DNA of 54,168 bases from an uncultured Elusimicrobia bacterium (GCA_903917735.1 CAIXBR010000118.1:1-54168); one strand, 5' to 3'. Counted from the stretch's first letter, positions 39,301 to 47,889 are shown. The notes: a model not told the origin generated them from the letters alone. A program made the numbers and translations.

Positions 39301-41019
39301 ATGGATTCCTCAGAATTCGAAAGCAAAATAAACGCGCTTGAACTCCGTCTTTCCCGGGTAGAGGGGGCGCTGATGAAGGCCGTCCAGTCGCCGGCCGCTC
39401 CTCTGCCCCATGCCCTGCCGCTGCCCGTTCCTCCTCCTCCCCCTAAACTGCAAACGCTTTTAAAAGCCCAGGCTCCCGCCGCCGCAAATCCAGCGTCCAA
39501 GCCGGTCGTTTCAAAGGAACGGTCCGGGAACTGGCTTGGCATCGTGGCGAGCATCTGCTTCGTGTTCGCCGCCGCGTTCATAATAAAGCTTTCCATAGAT
39601 TCCGGCTGGCTGACCCCAGAAAGGCAGATCGGGCTTGCGGTATTGCTGGGCATAGGCCTGATAGCGGCCGGTTTCGCGCTGATGGAAGCGGACCGGGAGT
39701 ATTCCAGCCTGCTGCCGGGGGCCGGCATCATAGTTCTCTATCTCACCGTTTTCGCCGCGCACCGGCTGTACTCGCTCATCACTTTCGAAAGCGCCATTTC
39801 CCTGGTCAGCCTGGTATCCGGCGCCTGCGTCTGGCTGTATACGCGCATAAGGGAGGACTGGTACCCGGTCACGGCGGCGGTGGGCTCCTACTGCGCCCCG
39901 GTCATCCTTTCCCTCGGTTCTTCCTCCACTTTCAGCGTCTATTATTTTCTGCTCTGTTCCACCGCGTTCGCGATAATCTCCATCTGGGTGAAGTCCCGGA
40001 CGCTCACGCTGGTTTCGGCGTACCTCGCCATAATGATGACCGCTTTTATCGGTCTTTCTTTGAAGCAGGACGGGCTGATAGCCGGCATGCTGGCCCTTAA
40101 TTTTCTGGTGTTCTCCTCGGGGACTTACCTGTACACCCGGCAAACCCTGAAGCCGCTTACCGAAGCCGAGTCGTCCGGCTTCCTGCCGCTGCTTCTGTTC
40201 TTCTACGCCATGGAATATTATTTCATCGACCGCCTGCGGCCTGGCCTGGCGCCGTGGCTTTCGCTGGGCTTCGCCGCCGTCCTGCTGGGGCTGTATCTGT
40301 CGGCGAAGAAATGGTTCCCCGAGGCGAAGATAGGCAGCCAGTCGATGGTCTTCGCGTTCGTGGCCGTGGTGTGCTTCCACTCTTTCTACCTCGAGCTGCT
40401 GCCCGACGGCGCAAGGCCGTGGCTGTTTGTGGCGGTCGCGCTCTCCATCGCCCTTACCTCGGTCAAGCTCGGTGAGTCGCAAAAGAGCGGGGCGTTACGC
40501 ATCCCTGCCCTGGCCGTGCTGGCGGTAATGCTGATAGAGTATGTGGGAATGATCTCGCACCTGCTGTCCGGCAGCGATGCCGCCTGGCTGGCCGTTTCCC
40601 TGGCCTCCCTGGTCAGCATGTGGGCGCTTATCTATGCCCGGGGCGACGAGTTCGCGGGGAGGACCGGACACGGGCCGCTGCTCGGCGCCGCGCACCTGCT
40701 GGCCGTATCGGGCCTGTACAGGCTGACCACGGATACCAGTTCGCTGGCGGTTTCGGCGTCCTGGCTCTTTTACGCCATCTGCGTTATAGCTTTCGCTTTC
40801 AACAGGAAGGACGAGGTGATGGCCAAATCCGCCATGCTCGTGCTGGGCTTCGCGGCGGGGAAAGCCCTGCTTTACGACGCGGCGTCGGCCCCTACCACGG
40901 TACGCATACTGTGCCTGCTCCTGACCGGGGCGGCGCTTTACGGGTCCGGCTTCCTCATCCGCAGAATTTCAGGCTGGAAAACCGAACCAAAAAGGCAGCA
41001 GGAGCCTTCCGGGGTTTGA
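39301..41019 (+). CDS. DUF2339 polytopic membrane protein
   Basis: 572 residues. A short N-terminal coiled coil (about 4-30), a Pro-rich linker, then about 15-16 hydrophobic segments starting with NWLGIVASICFVFAAAFIIK and LTPERQIGLAVLLGIGLIAA, the usual DUF2339 opening. Function unknown in the family. AGGAGG at 39290-39295 selects ATG 39301 over an upstream in-frame ATG 39277. First gene of a probable operon with the cyclase (22 nt gap) and a DUF2157-like gene. Confidence 0.85.
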   Translation: MDSSEFESKINALELRLSRVEGALMKAVQSPAAPLPHALPLPVPPPPPKLQTLLKAQAPAAANPASKPVVSKERSGNWLGIVASICFVFAAAFIIKLSIDSGWLTPERQIGLAVLLGIGLIAAGFALMEADREYSSLLPGAGIIVLYLTVFAAHRLYSLITFESAISLVSLVSGACVWLYTRIREDWYPVTAAVGSYCAPVILSLGSSSTFSVYYFLLCSTAFAIISIWVKSRTLTLVSAYLAIMMTAFIGLSLKQDGLIAGMLALNFLVFSSGTYLYTRQTLKPLTEAESSGFLPLLLFFYAMEYYFIDRLRPGLAPWLSLGFAAVLLGLYLSAKKWFPEAKIGSQSMVFAFVAVVCFHSFYLELLPDGARPWLFVAVALSIALTSVKLGESQKSGALRIPALAVLAVMLIEYVGMISHLLSGSDAAWLAVSLASLVSMWALIYARGDEFAGRTGHGPLLGAAHLLAVSGLYRLTTDTSSLAVSASWLFYAICVIAFAFNRKDEVMAKSAMLVLGFAAGKALLYDAASAPTTVRILCLLLTGAALYGSGFLIRRISGWKTEPKRQQEPSGV

Positions 41020-41041
41020 GCCCGGCGCCGCGGCGCGCTTT

Positions 41042-42280
41042 ATGACAAAAGAAAAACTCGGGGCGTTCTTTTCGGCCGAAGGAAGGTCCGGGGAGCGGAA
41101 GATAAACCGCATCCGCCTGGCTTTCCTGGCCGTCTTCTTCCTGAACGAACTTTTCAACTACCACGCGCTGGGCGTGCTGGACTACCGCCTGCATATCCGC
41201 GCGGTCTGGAGCATGCTGGCCTGGGGCCTGTACGGCGCGGCCGCCTGGTACGCGATGAATAAGGTAGGCCTTTACGCGCGCTGGATGAAATACGTCTCCG
41301 CCACGGCGGACGCGCTGTTCCTCACGCTTACCATAGTGCTGGTGGAGGGGAATAACGGGCCGCTGGTGCCGCTCTATTTCGTGCTGATAGCCGTTTCCGC
41401 GGTGCGCTACAGCGGCAAGGCCATCCTGGCCTCGGCCGGCCTTTCGGCGCTGGGCTACGCCGCCGTCTGGCGCTATTCCTGCGGTAACCCGCGGCTGCTA
41501 CAGATCTCGGCCTACGCGGCCGTCATCAACATGCTTATCCTGGCGCTGGCCGGTGTGGTGGCCGGCTACGCGGCGAAGAAGATGCGCGGGCTGGTGCTTA
41601 AATTCGCCGAGAACCAGGTGCGGCGCGAGCTGGCCGAGGCCGCGCTTTCGCGCTACGTCTCGCACCAGGTGGCCCGCAAGATACTGGATTCTCCAGAAGG
41701 CGGAGCCGCGATAGGGGAAGGCCGGCGCACCAGGGCCGCCATACTGTTCTCCGACATACGCGGCTTCACACCCATGTCCGAGGCTATGGAAGCCGGCGAG
41801 CTGGTGAAGTTGCTCAACGTCTATTTCAGTCGCATGGTGGACGTAGTCTTCCGGCACGACGGCACGTTGGATAAGTTCGTGGGCGACGCCCTGATAGTGG
41901 TCTTCAACGACCCGCTGGAGCAGCCGGACGCGGAGAAGCGCGCGGTGGCCTGCGCCGCCGAGATGCAGCGCGAGATAGCGGCCTTCAACGCGCAGCAGTC
42001 CGCCGCCGGCGGGAAAACGCTGGGTGTGGGCATAGGCGTCCACTGCGGTCCGGTAGTGGCCGGCAACGTGGGGTCGCAGTTCCGCATGGACTACACGGTG
42101 ATGGGGGATACCGTCAACTTCACCTCTCGCCTGCAGGGAAAAGCGCCGGCCGGGGCCGTATATGTTTCAGCCGCGGTGCGAGAGGCCACTTCCAGGTATT
42201 TCACCTACAAGGGGCTGGGCAGGATGGAATTCAAGGGCTGCAGCGAGCCGGCCGAGGTGTTCGAGCTGCAGGCCGGCTAA
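41042..42280 (+). CDS. membrane-bound class III adenylate cyclase
   Basis: 412 residues. Six hydrophobic segments (about 22-180) form a membrane sensor-like part, followed by a short coiled linker (NQVRRELAEAALSRYVSHQV) and a class III cyclase domain (about 228-405). Metal Asp residues are in ILFSDIRGFTPM and DKFVGDALIVVF; substrate-specifying Lys and Asp appear as DKFVGD and VMGDTVNFTSR, which favours ATP over GTP. All catalytic positions look intact. Sits between two DUF membrane proteins, suggesting a joint membrane signalling unit. Confidence 0.92.
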   Translation: MTKEKLGAFFSAEGRSGERKINRIRLAFLAVFFLNELFNYHALGVLDYRLHIRAVWSMLAWGLYGAAAWYAMNKVGLYARWMKYVSATADALFLTLTIVLVEGNNGPLVPLYFVLIAVSAVRYSGKAILASAGLSALGYAAVWRYSCGNPRLLQISAYAAVINMLILALAGVVAGYAAKKMRGLVLKFAENQVRRELAEAALSRYVSHQVARKILDSPEGGAAIGEGRRTRAAILFSDIRGFTPMSEAMEAGELVKLLNVYFSRMVDVVFRHDGTLDKFVGDALIVVFNDPLEQPDAEKRAVACAAEMQREIAAFNAQQSAAGGKTLGVGIGVHCGPVVAGNVGSQFRMDYTVMGDTVNFTSRLQGKAPAGAVYVSAAVREATSRYFTYKGLGRMEFKGCSEPAEVFELQAG

Positions 42281-42299
42281 ACGCTAAAAGGAAAAAGGC

Positions 42300-43121
42300 A
42301 TGAAAGTCACGCTTGACCTGGATAAACTTTTTACGGCCGGGAAGATCACTAAAGAAGAGTATGACCGGCTGGCCGAGATCTCGAAACAGTCCGTAAAAGC
42401 GCACACGTTCAACGTGCTTATAGTCCTGGCGGGTATCGCCGTGGCCGCCGGCCTTGTCGGCATGTTCCCCGCTTTTTTCTCCGAACTGGTGAAGTTCCTG
42501 GTCTCGGCCTTCAACCGCGACGGGGTGCATTTTATAATTGTGGCCGGCCTGCTTTTGTGGGGCGGGCTTACCAGAAGCGGCTTCCAGGTGGGTTTAAGCA
42601 GTCTGGTCATCCTGAACTGGCTCGGCGGCAGCGCTTTCTACGAGCACGGCGGCTATTTCCTAGCCATCAGGCAGCCGGCGCCCACGGTGCTGGTATTCTC
42701 TTTTCTCAGCCTTGCCGGCCTTGCCGTAGCCAGGCAGCTGCCCTGGGACTTTGAGAGGCTGGCCCTGATATTTTCCAGGACCTGCCTTTTTATAGTCAAC
42801 ATGGGCTTCTGGGTCGGCTCTATCTGGGGCAGTCCTTACCTGGGGGCCAATATCCCGGATTATATTTTTGCCACAGTTTGGGCTTTGGCGCTGCTGGCGG
42901 TAGGGGTCTGGGGGGCTTTCGAGGGAAGGCTTTTCGTGGTGAACCTCAGCGTGGTTTTCGGCTCCATTCATTTTTACACGCAATGGTTCGAACGGCTAGG
43001 GGCCAACCCGGGGTCCTTGGTGGCAGCCGGTGCTATAGCGCTGCTGATAACTTATTACCTCAGGGGCTATAATCAAAAGGTCCGCAAGTCTATGGAGCCT
43101 GTGCCGCAGGAAAAGGCCTAG
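42300..43121 (+). CDS. DUF2157-like membrane protein
   Basis: 273 residues. The soluble start (DKLFTAGKITKEEYDRLAEI) resembles the short cytosolic head of DUF2157 proteins; eight or so hydrophobic segments follow, ending in a basic tail. AAGGAAAAAGGC precedes ATG 42300, 19 nt after the cyclase stop, so cotranscription is likely. A hairpin (43132-43153) closes the unit. Confidence 0.65.
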   Translation: MKVTLDLDKLFTAGKITKEEYDRLAEISKQSVKAHTFNVLIVLAGIAVAAGLVGMFPAFFSELVKFLVSAFNRDGVHFIIVAGLLLWGGLTRSGFQVGLSSLVILNWLGGSAFYEHGGYFLAIRQPAPTVLVFSFLSLAGLAVARQLPWDFERLALIFSRTCLFIVNMGFWVGSIWGSPYLGANIPDYIFATVWALALLAVGVWGAFEGRLFVVNLSVVFGSIHFYTQWFERLGANPGSLVAAGAIALLITYYLRGYNQKVRKSMEPVPQEKA

Positions 43122-43131
43122 CCGGGCGGAG

Positions 43132-43153
43132 AAAAAGCGAGCGGACGCTTTTT
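43132..43153 (+). terminator. A/T-flanked hairpin terminating the cyclase operon
   Basis: AAAAAGCG/CGCTTTTT around AGCGGA; TAGAAT follows at 43167. Confidence 0.7.
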
Positions 43154-43166
43154 GCCGTCGGTTTAG

Positions 43167-43172
43167 TAGAAT
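43167..43172 (+). promoter_or_regulatory. -10 element upstream of the 43226 gene
   Basis: TAGAAT ends exactly 6 nt before GTG 43179, which opens a 23-codon frame (VAKTFRAFFRRYEDK...) that ends inside the 43226 gene. That frame contains the ribosome-binding site GAGG of ATG 43226, so it may be a leaderless leader peptide. Confidence 0.45.
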
Positions 43173-43225
43173 AGTGCTGTGGCAAAAACGTTCAGGGCGT
43201 TTTTCCGCCGTTACGAGGATAAAGT

Positions 43226-43735
43226 ATGCCGGAGATGCAGTTTGGCGTAATAATATTCTGCTTGCTTTCCGCCTTGTCTTTTTTCGGGGCGGTGCTGTGG
43301 GTTCTGGGCATGAAGGCGGGACCCTCCCGCCGGCAAACAATTTCCTTCCCGGCCGCCTTCCTGGCCGGGGCCGTGAGCTTCAGTCTCGTTTACGTTCTGA
43401 ACAGGCTGGCTTTTCCTGTACGGTCGAAGTTGACTTTTGCCTGCAACCTGGTACTGTTGTCCGGCATTTTGATCTTCCCGCGGCTAAAGAAAAAAGTACG
43501 CGGCCTGCGGCCGAAAAAAACGAAAGGCCATCCGCTGAGCATAGAAGCCGCGGCTTTGGAGCATATGCTGGAGCTGGACCCGCTTAACGCTTTCTGTTTC
43601 GAAAAACTGAGCGAGATATATGAAAAGATGGGGAAGACCGACCGGGCGCTGGAGGCGGCCTCTAAAGCCGCCAAACTGGACCCGACCGCGGACAACAAGT
43701 GGCGGGTTGAAGAGCTGAAAAAGAAAAGCCGCTGA
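43226..43735 (+). CDS. membrane protein with TPR-like C-terminus
   Basis: 169 residues. Three hydrophobic segments (about 5-27, 38-58, 68-88), a basic linker (RLKKKVRGLRPKKTKG), then one to two tetratricopeptide-like helices pairs (ALEHMLELDPLNAFCFEKLS, EIYEKMGKTDRALEAASKAA). GAGGATAAAGT precedes ATG 43226. Probably a membrane-anchored scaffold; partner unknown. Confidence 0.72.
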   Translation: MPEMQFGVIIFCLLSALSFFGAVLWVLGMKAGPSRRQTISFPAAFLAGAVSFSLVYVLNRLAFPVRSKLTFACNLVLLSGILIFPRLKKKVRGLRPKKTKGHPLSIEAAALEHMLELDPLNAFCFEKLSEIYEKMGKTDRALEAASKAAKLDPTADNKWRVEELKKKSR

Positions 43736-43813
43736 GGGGAGACAGGGACAGATTTTTTATAAGACGGGTCCGCCGGCTAATCCCGACGGGATCAATTCAG
43801 TCAGGAGGGCGTT

Positions 43814-44488
43814 ATGAGATACTGGGCGTATATAGATAGTAAAGTCTGCGGCCCGTTTGAAAAAGAAAAACTGGCGGAGATATCGAACTTCAGTCTTTCC
43901 TCTCTTCTCTGCCCGGACACTCCGGGGGGGGGGCAGGCCAGCAATTGGAAAGCAGCGTCCGCTTATCCTGAAGTGGTGGCTGTTTTCGGGCCCGCTCCGG
44001 CCCCTGCGCAGCCCGGGAAACCTGCTGCCGACTCTCCTCTTATGATGACCATGAGGGGGACGTTGATAGACGAGCCTGTCATTGATACCCCGGCCGCGAA
44101 GCCGCCGGAGTCCGGAAGCGGCACCTCGCCGAGCCCCGCCAAAGCCCGCAAGCCGGCCGCCGAGTCTCCCCTGCTGATGACCATGAGAGGGACGTTAATA
44201 GACGAGCCGGCCAAGGCGGGCGGCGTGACCCCCGGAATTTCGGGGACGAACAAAGAAATGTCCGGAGCCGGGATTCCTGACAGGAACAGGCCCATAGCCG
44301 AAAAACCGGTCAGCCGGGAACAGGATGCGCAGCTGGAGCCGCTGAAGCATAAACTTGACCAAATGAGCGCGATGCTGGTCTCGATAGCGGACAACCAGTC
44401 ACAGCTCCTTACCAGGCTGAACCGCGTTGAAGGCGTTGTCCTGGGAATGAAGAGCCTGCTCTTCCCGGGGCTCCCCAAAAAGGATTAA
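43814..44488 (+). CDS. GYF_2-like protein with a duplicated MTMRGTLIDEP motif and coiled-coil end
   Basis: 224 residues, no membrane segment. Residues 1-55 (YWAYIDSKVCGPFEKEKLAE, then LLCPDTPGGGQASNWKAAS) match the GYF_2/DUF4339 domain, which usually precedes membrane or secretion modules. A Pro/Ala-rich linker holds two almost identical 15-residue motifs, SPLMMTMRGTLIDEP (about 74-88) and SPLLMTMRGTLIDEP (about 118-132). The C-terminus is a coiled coil (LEPLKHKLDQMSAMLVSIAD, LLTRLNRVEGVVLGM). AGGAGGGCGTT precedes ATG 43814. Repeated linear motifs suggest docking or phosphorylation sites; inference. Confidence 0.72.
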   Translation: MRYWAYIDSKVCGPFEKEKLAEISNFSLSSLLCPDTPGGGQASNWKAASAYPEVVAVFGPAPAPAQPGKPAADSPLMMTMRGTLIDEPVIDTPAAKPPESGSGTSPSPAKARKPAAESPLLMTMRGTLIDEPAKAGGVTPGISGTNKEMSGAGIPDRNRPIAEKPVSREQDAQLEPLKHKLDQMSAMLVSIADNQSQLLTRLNRVEGVVLGMKSLLFPGLPKKD

Positions 44489-44578
44489 GCGTCCGAAGGG
44501 AGGCCGGGTACAATATGCCGGATTCCGGATTAAATATACTCTCCCCTGAACTGCTCCGGAGCTTGAACGAGGGAAACT

Positions 44579-45277
44579 ATGGATATTAAATGTCCGCACT
44601 GTTCCAGGACCGTATCTTCTGAAAATATAAACATACAGACCTGCATAGCAAAATGCGGCTATTGCGGTGCGGTGTTCGGTTTCGCCGGCCAGGTGCCCGG
44701 CGCCGGCGTTTTCGGCCCTTCGAAAAGAGCTGTGGAAATGCCGGACGACTATACGGTGGCCACCGAAGGCGCCGATATGGTCATAGTGCGCCGGTGGTTC
44801 TCCCGGAAGTACCTGTTCATGCTGTTCTTCTGCGTCTTCTGGGACGGTTTCCTGGCGGTTTGGTATGTGGGCGCTTTCAAAGGCAACGGCCCTATGATGA
44901 TGAAACTGTTCCCGCTGCTGCACGTCGGGGTGGGCGTGTGGCTGACTTATTACACCCTGGCCGGCTTCGTGAACAGGACAAAGGTGACGCTTAATTCCTG
45001 TGAGTTCAGGATAAAGCATTACCCAATGCCCTGGCCGGGCAGCCTGGTGCTGCCGCGGCAAGAAATAGACCAGTTCTTCTGCGAAGAGAAGTTGAGCAAC
45101 AACCGCAACGGCGCTTCCTATTCCTACAATCTCAGCGTGGTAATGGCCGGCGGAAAAAAGCTCAAGCTGGTCTCCGGGCTGGATACGCCTGAGGACGCGC
45201 TGTTCCTGGAACAGAAGATCGAAGGCTTCCTCGGCATAACGGACAGGCCCGTGGCCGGGGAAATGCGGCCAGTCTGA
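44579..45277 (+). CDS. zinc-ribbon membrane protein
   Basis: 232 residues. N-terminal CPHC and CGYC (about 5-8 and 26-29) form a zinc ribbon of the MJ0042/zf type. Two TM segments (YLFMLFFCVFWDGFLAVWYV and LLHVGVGVWLTYYTLAGFV) are followed by a cytosolic beta domain (TKVTLNSCEFRIKHYPMPWP, SLVLPRQEIDQFFCEEK, LSVVMAGGKKLKLVSGLD) that resembles a bacterial PH-like domain. GAGGGAAACT precedes ATG 44579. Function unknown. Confidence 0.7.
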   Translation: MDIKCPHCSRTVSSENINIQTCIAKCGYCGAVFGFAGQVPGAGVFGPSKRAVEMPDDYTVATEGADMVIVRRWFSRKYLFMLFFCVFWDGFLAVWYVGAFKGNGPMMMKLFPLLHVGVGVWLTYYTLAGFVNRTKVTLNSCEFRIKHYPMPWPGSLVLPRQEIDQFFCEEKLSNNRNGASYSYNLSVVMAGGKKLKLVSGLDTPEDALFLEQKIEGFLGITDRPVAGEMRPV

Positions 45278-45310
45278 GCCGGGCGCCGGAGGGCCGGTCC
45301 GGGAGCAGTC

Positions 45311-45340
45311 AAAGCCGCCGGGGAGCCCCGGCGGTTTTTT
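45311..45340. terminator. intrinsic terminator between convergent genes
   Basis: CCGCCGGGG-AGC-CCCGGCGG then T6; next to the stop of the pseudouridine synthase gene. Confidence 0.88.
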
Positions 45341-45346
45341 ATGCGG

Positions 45347-46204
45347 TCACAGCCCGGCCGGGACGGGCAGGCCGCGGGTTTCGCAGAAGGCGCGCATGTC
45401 GGCGGGGAGCGGGGCGCAGAACACGCGGGCGATGCCCGCTTTCCTCATATCTATCTCGCAGCAATGCAGGGCCTGCCGGGGCAGAAGGAGTTTTTCCGCC
45501 AGGGCGGGGGTCCAGCCGCGGTCGATGAAATCCAGGAAGCAGCCAGCGTCCGGGCCGTAGATCTTGTCCCCGACTATGCATTTTCCGAGCCATTGCGCGT
45601 GGGCCCGGATCTGGTGCTTGCGCCCGGTCTCCGTGACCACGCGGACCAGCGTGAAACCGCCGCCGCTGGAAAGCGGGGTAAAGCGCGTGACGGCGGCCTG
45701 TCCGCCGGGGCGCACCGCCGACTTCGCGAAGACCAGGCTGTCCTCGTCGTAGCCGAGAGGCTGGTCCACCGTCGCCGGCTCCGAAAATTCGCCTGTCATT
45801 ACGGCCAGGTAGGCCTTGCCGACCTGGCGGAGTCTCATCGCTTTTTGCAGGCGCGCGGCCACGGCGGAGGTTTTCGCGAACATCACCACGCCGCTGGTCT
45901 CGCGATCCAGGCGGAACACCAGATGCGCCACTGCAAATCCCAGATGCCCGCGCACCGCGCCGGCAAGGCTGGAAAGGGGGCCTGCCTTGGACGGGTGGCA
46001 GACTACGTCCCCTGGTTTGTTTATTACGACCACCTCCGTGTCCTCATGGAGTATCCAGCTTATTAGTTCCTTCCGCGTGATAAGGCGCACATGCGGCTGG
46101 TTCGGCTGGCGCGGCCAGGCGCTGGCGCGCCTGGGGTCAAGGTAGGGGGCGTCGGTGCATCTTAACGCGGGGACGGGAAGGGATTTTAAATTTACCGGCA
46201 GCAT
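45347..46204 (-). CDS. RluA-family pseudouridine synthase
   Basis: 285 residues. Catalytic motif HLVFRLDRETSGVVMFAKT (Asp in RLDRETSG), VINKPGDVVCHPS near 60, GKAYLAVMTGEF and GRKHQIRAHAQWLGKCIVGD later, all typical of RluA-type enzymes that isomerise uridine in rRNA or tRNA. No S4 domain in front, so closer to the RluA/RluC-like or YqcB types than to RluD. Which position is modified is not decidable. Confidence 0.92.
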   Translation of the reverse strand: MLPVNLKSLPVPALRCTDAPYLDPRRASAWPRQPNQPHVRLITRKELISWILHEDTEVVVINKPGDVVCHPSKAGPLSSLAGAVRGHLGFAVAHLVFRLDRETSGVVMFAKTSAVAARLQKAMRLRQVGKAYLAVMTGEFSEPATVDQPLGYDEDSLVFAKSAVRPGGQAAVTRFTPLSSGGGFTLVRVVTETGRKHQIRAHAQWLGKCIVGDKIYGPDAGCFLDFIDRGWTPALAEKLLLPRQALHCCEIDMRKAGIARVFCAPLPADMRAFCETRGLPVPAGL

Positions 46205-46510
46205 AAGACCCGTTAAAGAGCGCCTCCGCAGCAGCTAAAGCTTTCGGATATAATAACAAAAAGCGGCAGCGGCAAAAGGTGGCGCCGGAAAAGAGTGGGT
46301 CTAATTGCGGCCGTAACTATCCCCAAAGGCAGTCAGGTCACGAAGAACTGCCTTGTAAATCTGCCGCCGCCCAATAAAGAAGTTGATGCCGGCCTTAGCG
46401 GATAGAGCAGATACTTGCCACGGGGAAATAAGTCAGCCGGTCTTCACCGGAAATACAGGGGAAGGATGCAGCGGCTTTTGGGGAGAGTTGAAGTGCGCGG
46501 GGTATTTCGG
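46205..46510. other. gene-free interval with a possible coding remnant
   Basis: No intact gene. A plus-strand frame from GTG 46295 to TAG 46403-46405 (VGLIAAVTIPKGSQVTKNCL, then VNLPPPNKEVDAGLSG) has coding character and faintly recalls a SAF-type segment, without start signals. The left part has AAAAAGCGGCAGCGGCAAAAGG, like the recurring intergenic motif. Confidence 0.35.
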
Positions 46511-46516
46511 TAGAAT
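46511..46516 (+). promoter_or_regulatory. extended -10, leaderless start at 46523
   Basis: CGGTAGAAT; TAGAAT ends exactly 6 nt before ATG 46523; no Shine-Dalgarno. Confidence 0.6.
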
Positions 46517-46522
46517 CTAAAA

Positions 46523-47851
46523 ATGGCTGAGATCAAACCGCGGATACTTGTGGTGGATGACGACGCGGTACTGAGGAGCCTGGCTACGGATATCCTTTCC
46601 GATGACTATGAGATCCGGCAGGCCGAGGACGGGCTGGACGCGTGGGTAAAAGTCCAGTCCTGGAAACCTGACCTGGTGATCACCGACCTGATGATGCCGC
46701 GCATGCACGGCTTTGAGCTGTGTATGCGTCTCAAGGGCCCGCAGGGGATAGCCGGGATAAAGATACTGGTGTCCTCTTCCAAACCTTTCGCCTCCGACAA
46801 AGCTCAGGCTATGGAGGCCGGCGCCGACGATTACATAATGAAGCCCTACGCCGTAGGGAACCTGCAGGGGAAAGTACGGGCGCTGCTCTCCGCCGGCCCC
46901 GCCGCGCCGCCGCCACCCGGCCCGGAGAACGGCGCCGGCAGGGTGTGCCGGGCCCCGCTTCCTCCGGCGCCCGCCAAGAGGGACGTCCTGCCGGTCAGCG
47001 TGCGCTTCTGGGGGACACGCGGTTCCTGTCCCACCGGTGGGCTGAAAACCGCGCGGTACGGCGGCAACACCGCCTGCACCGAGGTTCGCATAGGGGACAC
47101 CCCCGTTATCATCGACTGCGGGACGGGCTTGCGCGAGCTGGGCTGCGAGCTGGTGCGTGAATTCGCCGGACGGCCTATAGAGGGACACATCTTCGTGGGG
47201 CACACGCATTGGGACCATATACAGGGCTTCCCGTTCTTCACGCCGCTGTACAGCCCGCGCAATTCCTTCAACATTTACAGCGTTTGCGGGGCGCACAGCG
47301 GCCTGCGCAGTATTTTCAGCGACTCAATGGCCTTGGACTATTTCCCGGTGCCGCTTTCCAGCCTGGCCAGCAAGCTGAGCTTCGTAGAGATGACAGGGCC
47401 GGTGGACATCGGCGTGGCCAAAGTCTCTTTCCATCACCTTAACCATCCGGGGCCCTGTATAGGTTTCCGGATAGAGACGCAGGGAAAGGTGATAACGTAC
47501 CTGAGCGACCACGAGGGGTTCCGGAAGCTGGGCGGCGACAGCGATATGTCGCGCCGCCAGGACGCCGAGGTGGCCGACTTCGCGCGCGGGAGCGACCTTC
47601 TTATCAGGGAGGCACAGTACACCGAAGAGGAGTACGCCTCCCGAAAAGGCTGGGGGCACAGCACCTACGACGACGCCGCGCGGTTCGCCGCGGAGACCGG
47701 CGTAAAGCGCATGGCCATTTTTCACCATGACCCCGAGCATACCGACGACATCCTGGACACCAATATGGAATACTGCCGGGGACTTGTGAAGAACAGCGGC
47801 GCGGCCGTGGACTGCTTCGCGGCCCGCGACGGGCTGAAGGTGGATCTTTAA
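46523..47851 (+). CDS. response regulator fused to a metallo-beta-lactamase-fold hydrolase
   Basis: 442 residues. Receiver domain about 7-122 with acidic pocket VVDDDA, phospho-acceptor Asp55 in VITDLMMPRM and Lys107 in IMKPY. A Pro/Ala-rich linker (123-155) leads to an MBL domain of the GTRGS type: RFWGTRGSCPTGG, YGGNTACTEVR, IDCGTGLRELG, H227-T-H-W-D-H232 and further ligands His308, Asp329 and His401/402. This MBL group includes phosphodiesterases and RNase Z/PhnP relatives. Phosphorylation-controlled hydrolase is the likely design; the substrate (perhaps a cyclic nucleotide) is inference. No kinase adjacent. Confidence 0.9.
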   Translation: MAEIKPRILVVDDDAVLRSLATDILSDDYEIRQAEDGLDAWVKVQSWKPDLVITDLMMPRMHGFELCMRLKGPQGIAGIKILVSSSKPFASDKAQAMEAGADDYIMKPYAVGNLQGKVRALLSAGPAAPPPPGPENGAGRVCRAPLPPAPAKRDVLPVSVRFWGTRGSCPTGGLKTARYGGNTACTEVRIGDTPVIIDCGTGLRELGCELVREFAGRPIEGHIFVGHTHWDHIQGFPFFTPLYSPRNSFNIYSVCGAHSGLRSIFSDSMALDYFPVPLSSLASKLSFVEMTGPVDIGVAKVSFHHLNHPGPCIGFRIETQGKVITYLSDHEGFRKLGGDSDMSRRQDAEVADFARGSDLLIREAQYTEEEYASRKGWGHSTYDDAARFAAETGVKRMAIFHHDPEHTDDILDTNMEYCRGLVKNSGAAVDCFAARDGLKVDL

Positions 47852-47889
47852 GCCGTAAGCGATAGTCTTTTTTTCTAAGCCGCAGCGTC

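Noticed and set aside
46205..46510. Possible structured ncRNA or tRNA in the 46.2-46.5 kb gap
   Set aside because: No T-loop GTTCGANTC, no cloverleaf and no strong stems; weak coding remnant fits better.
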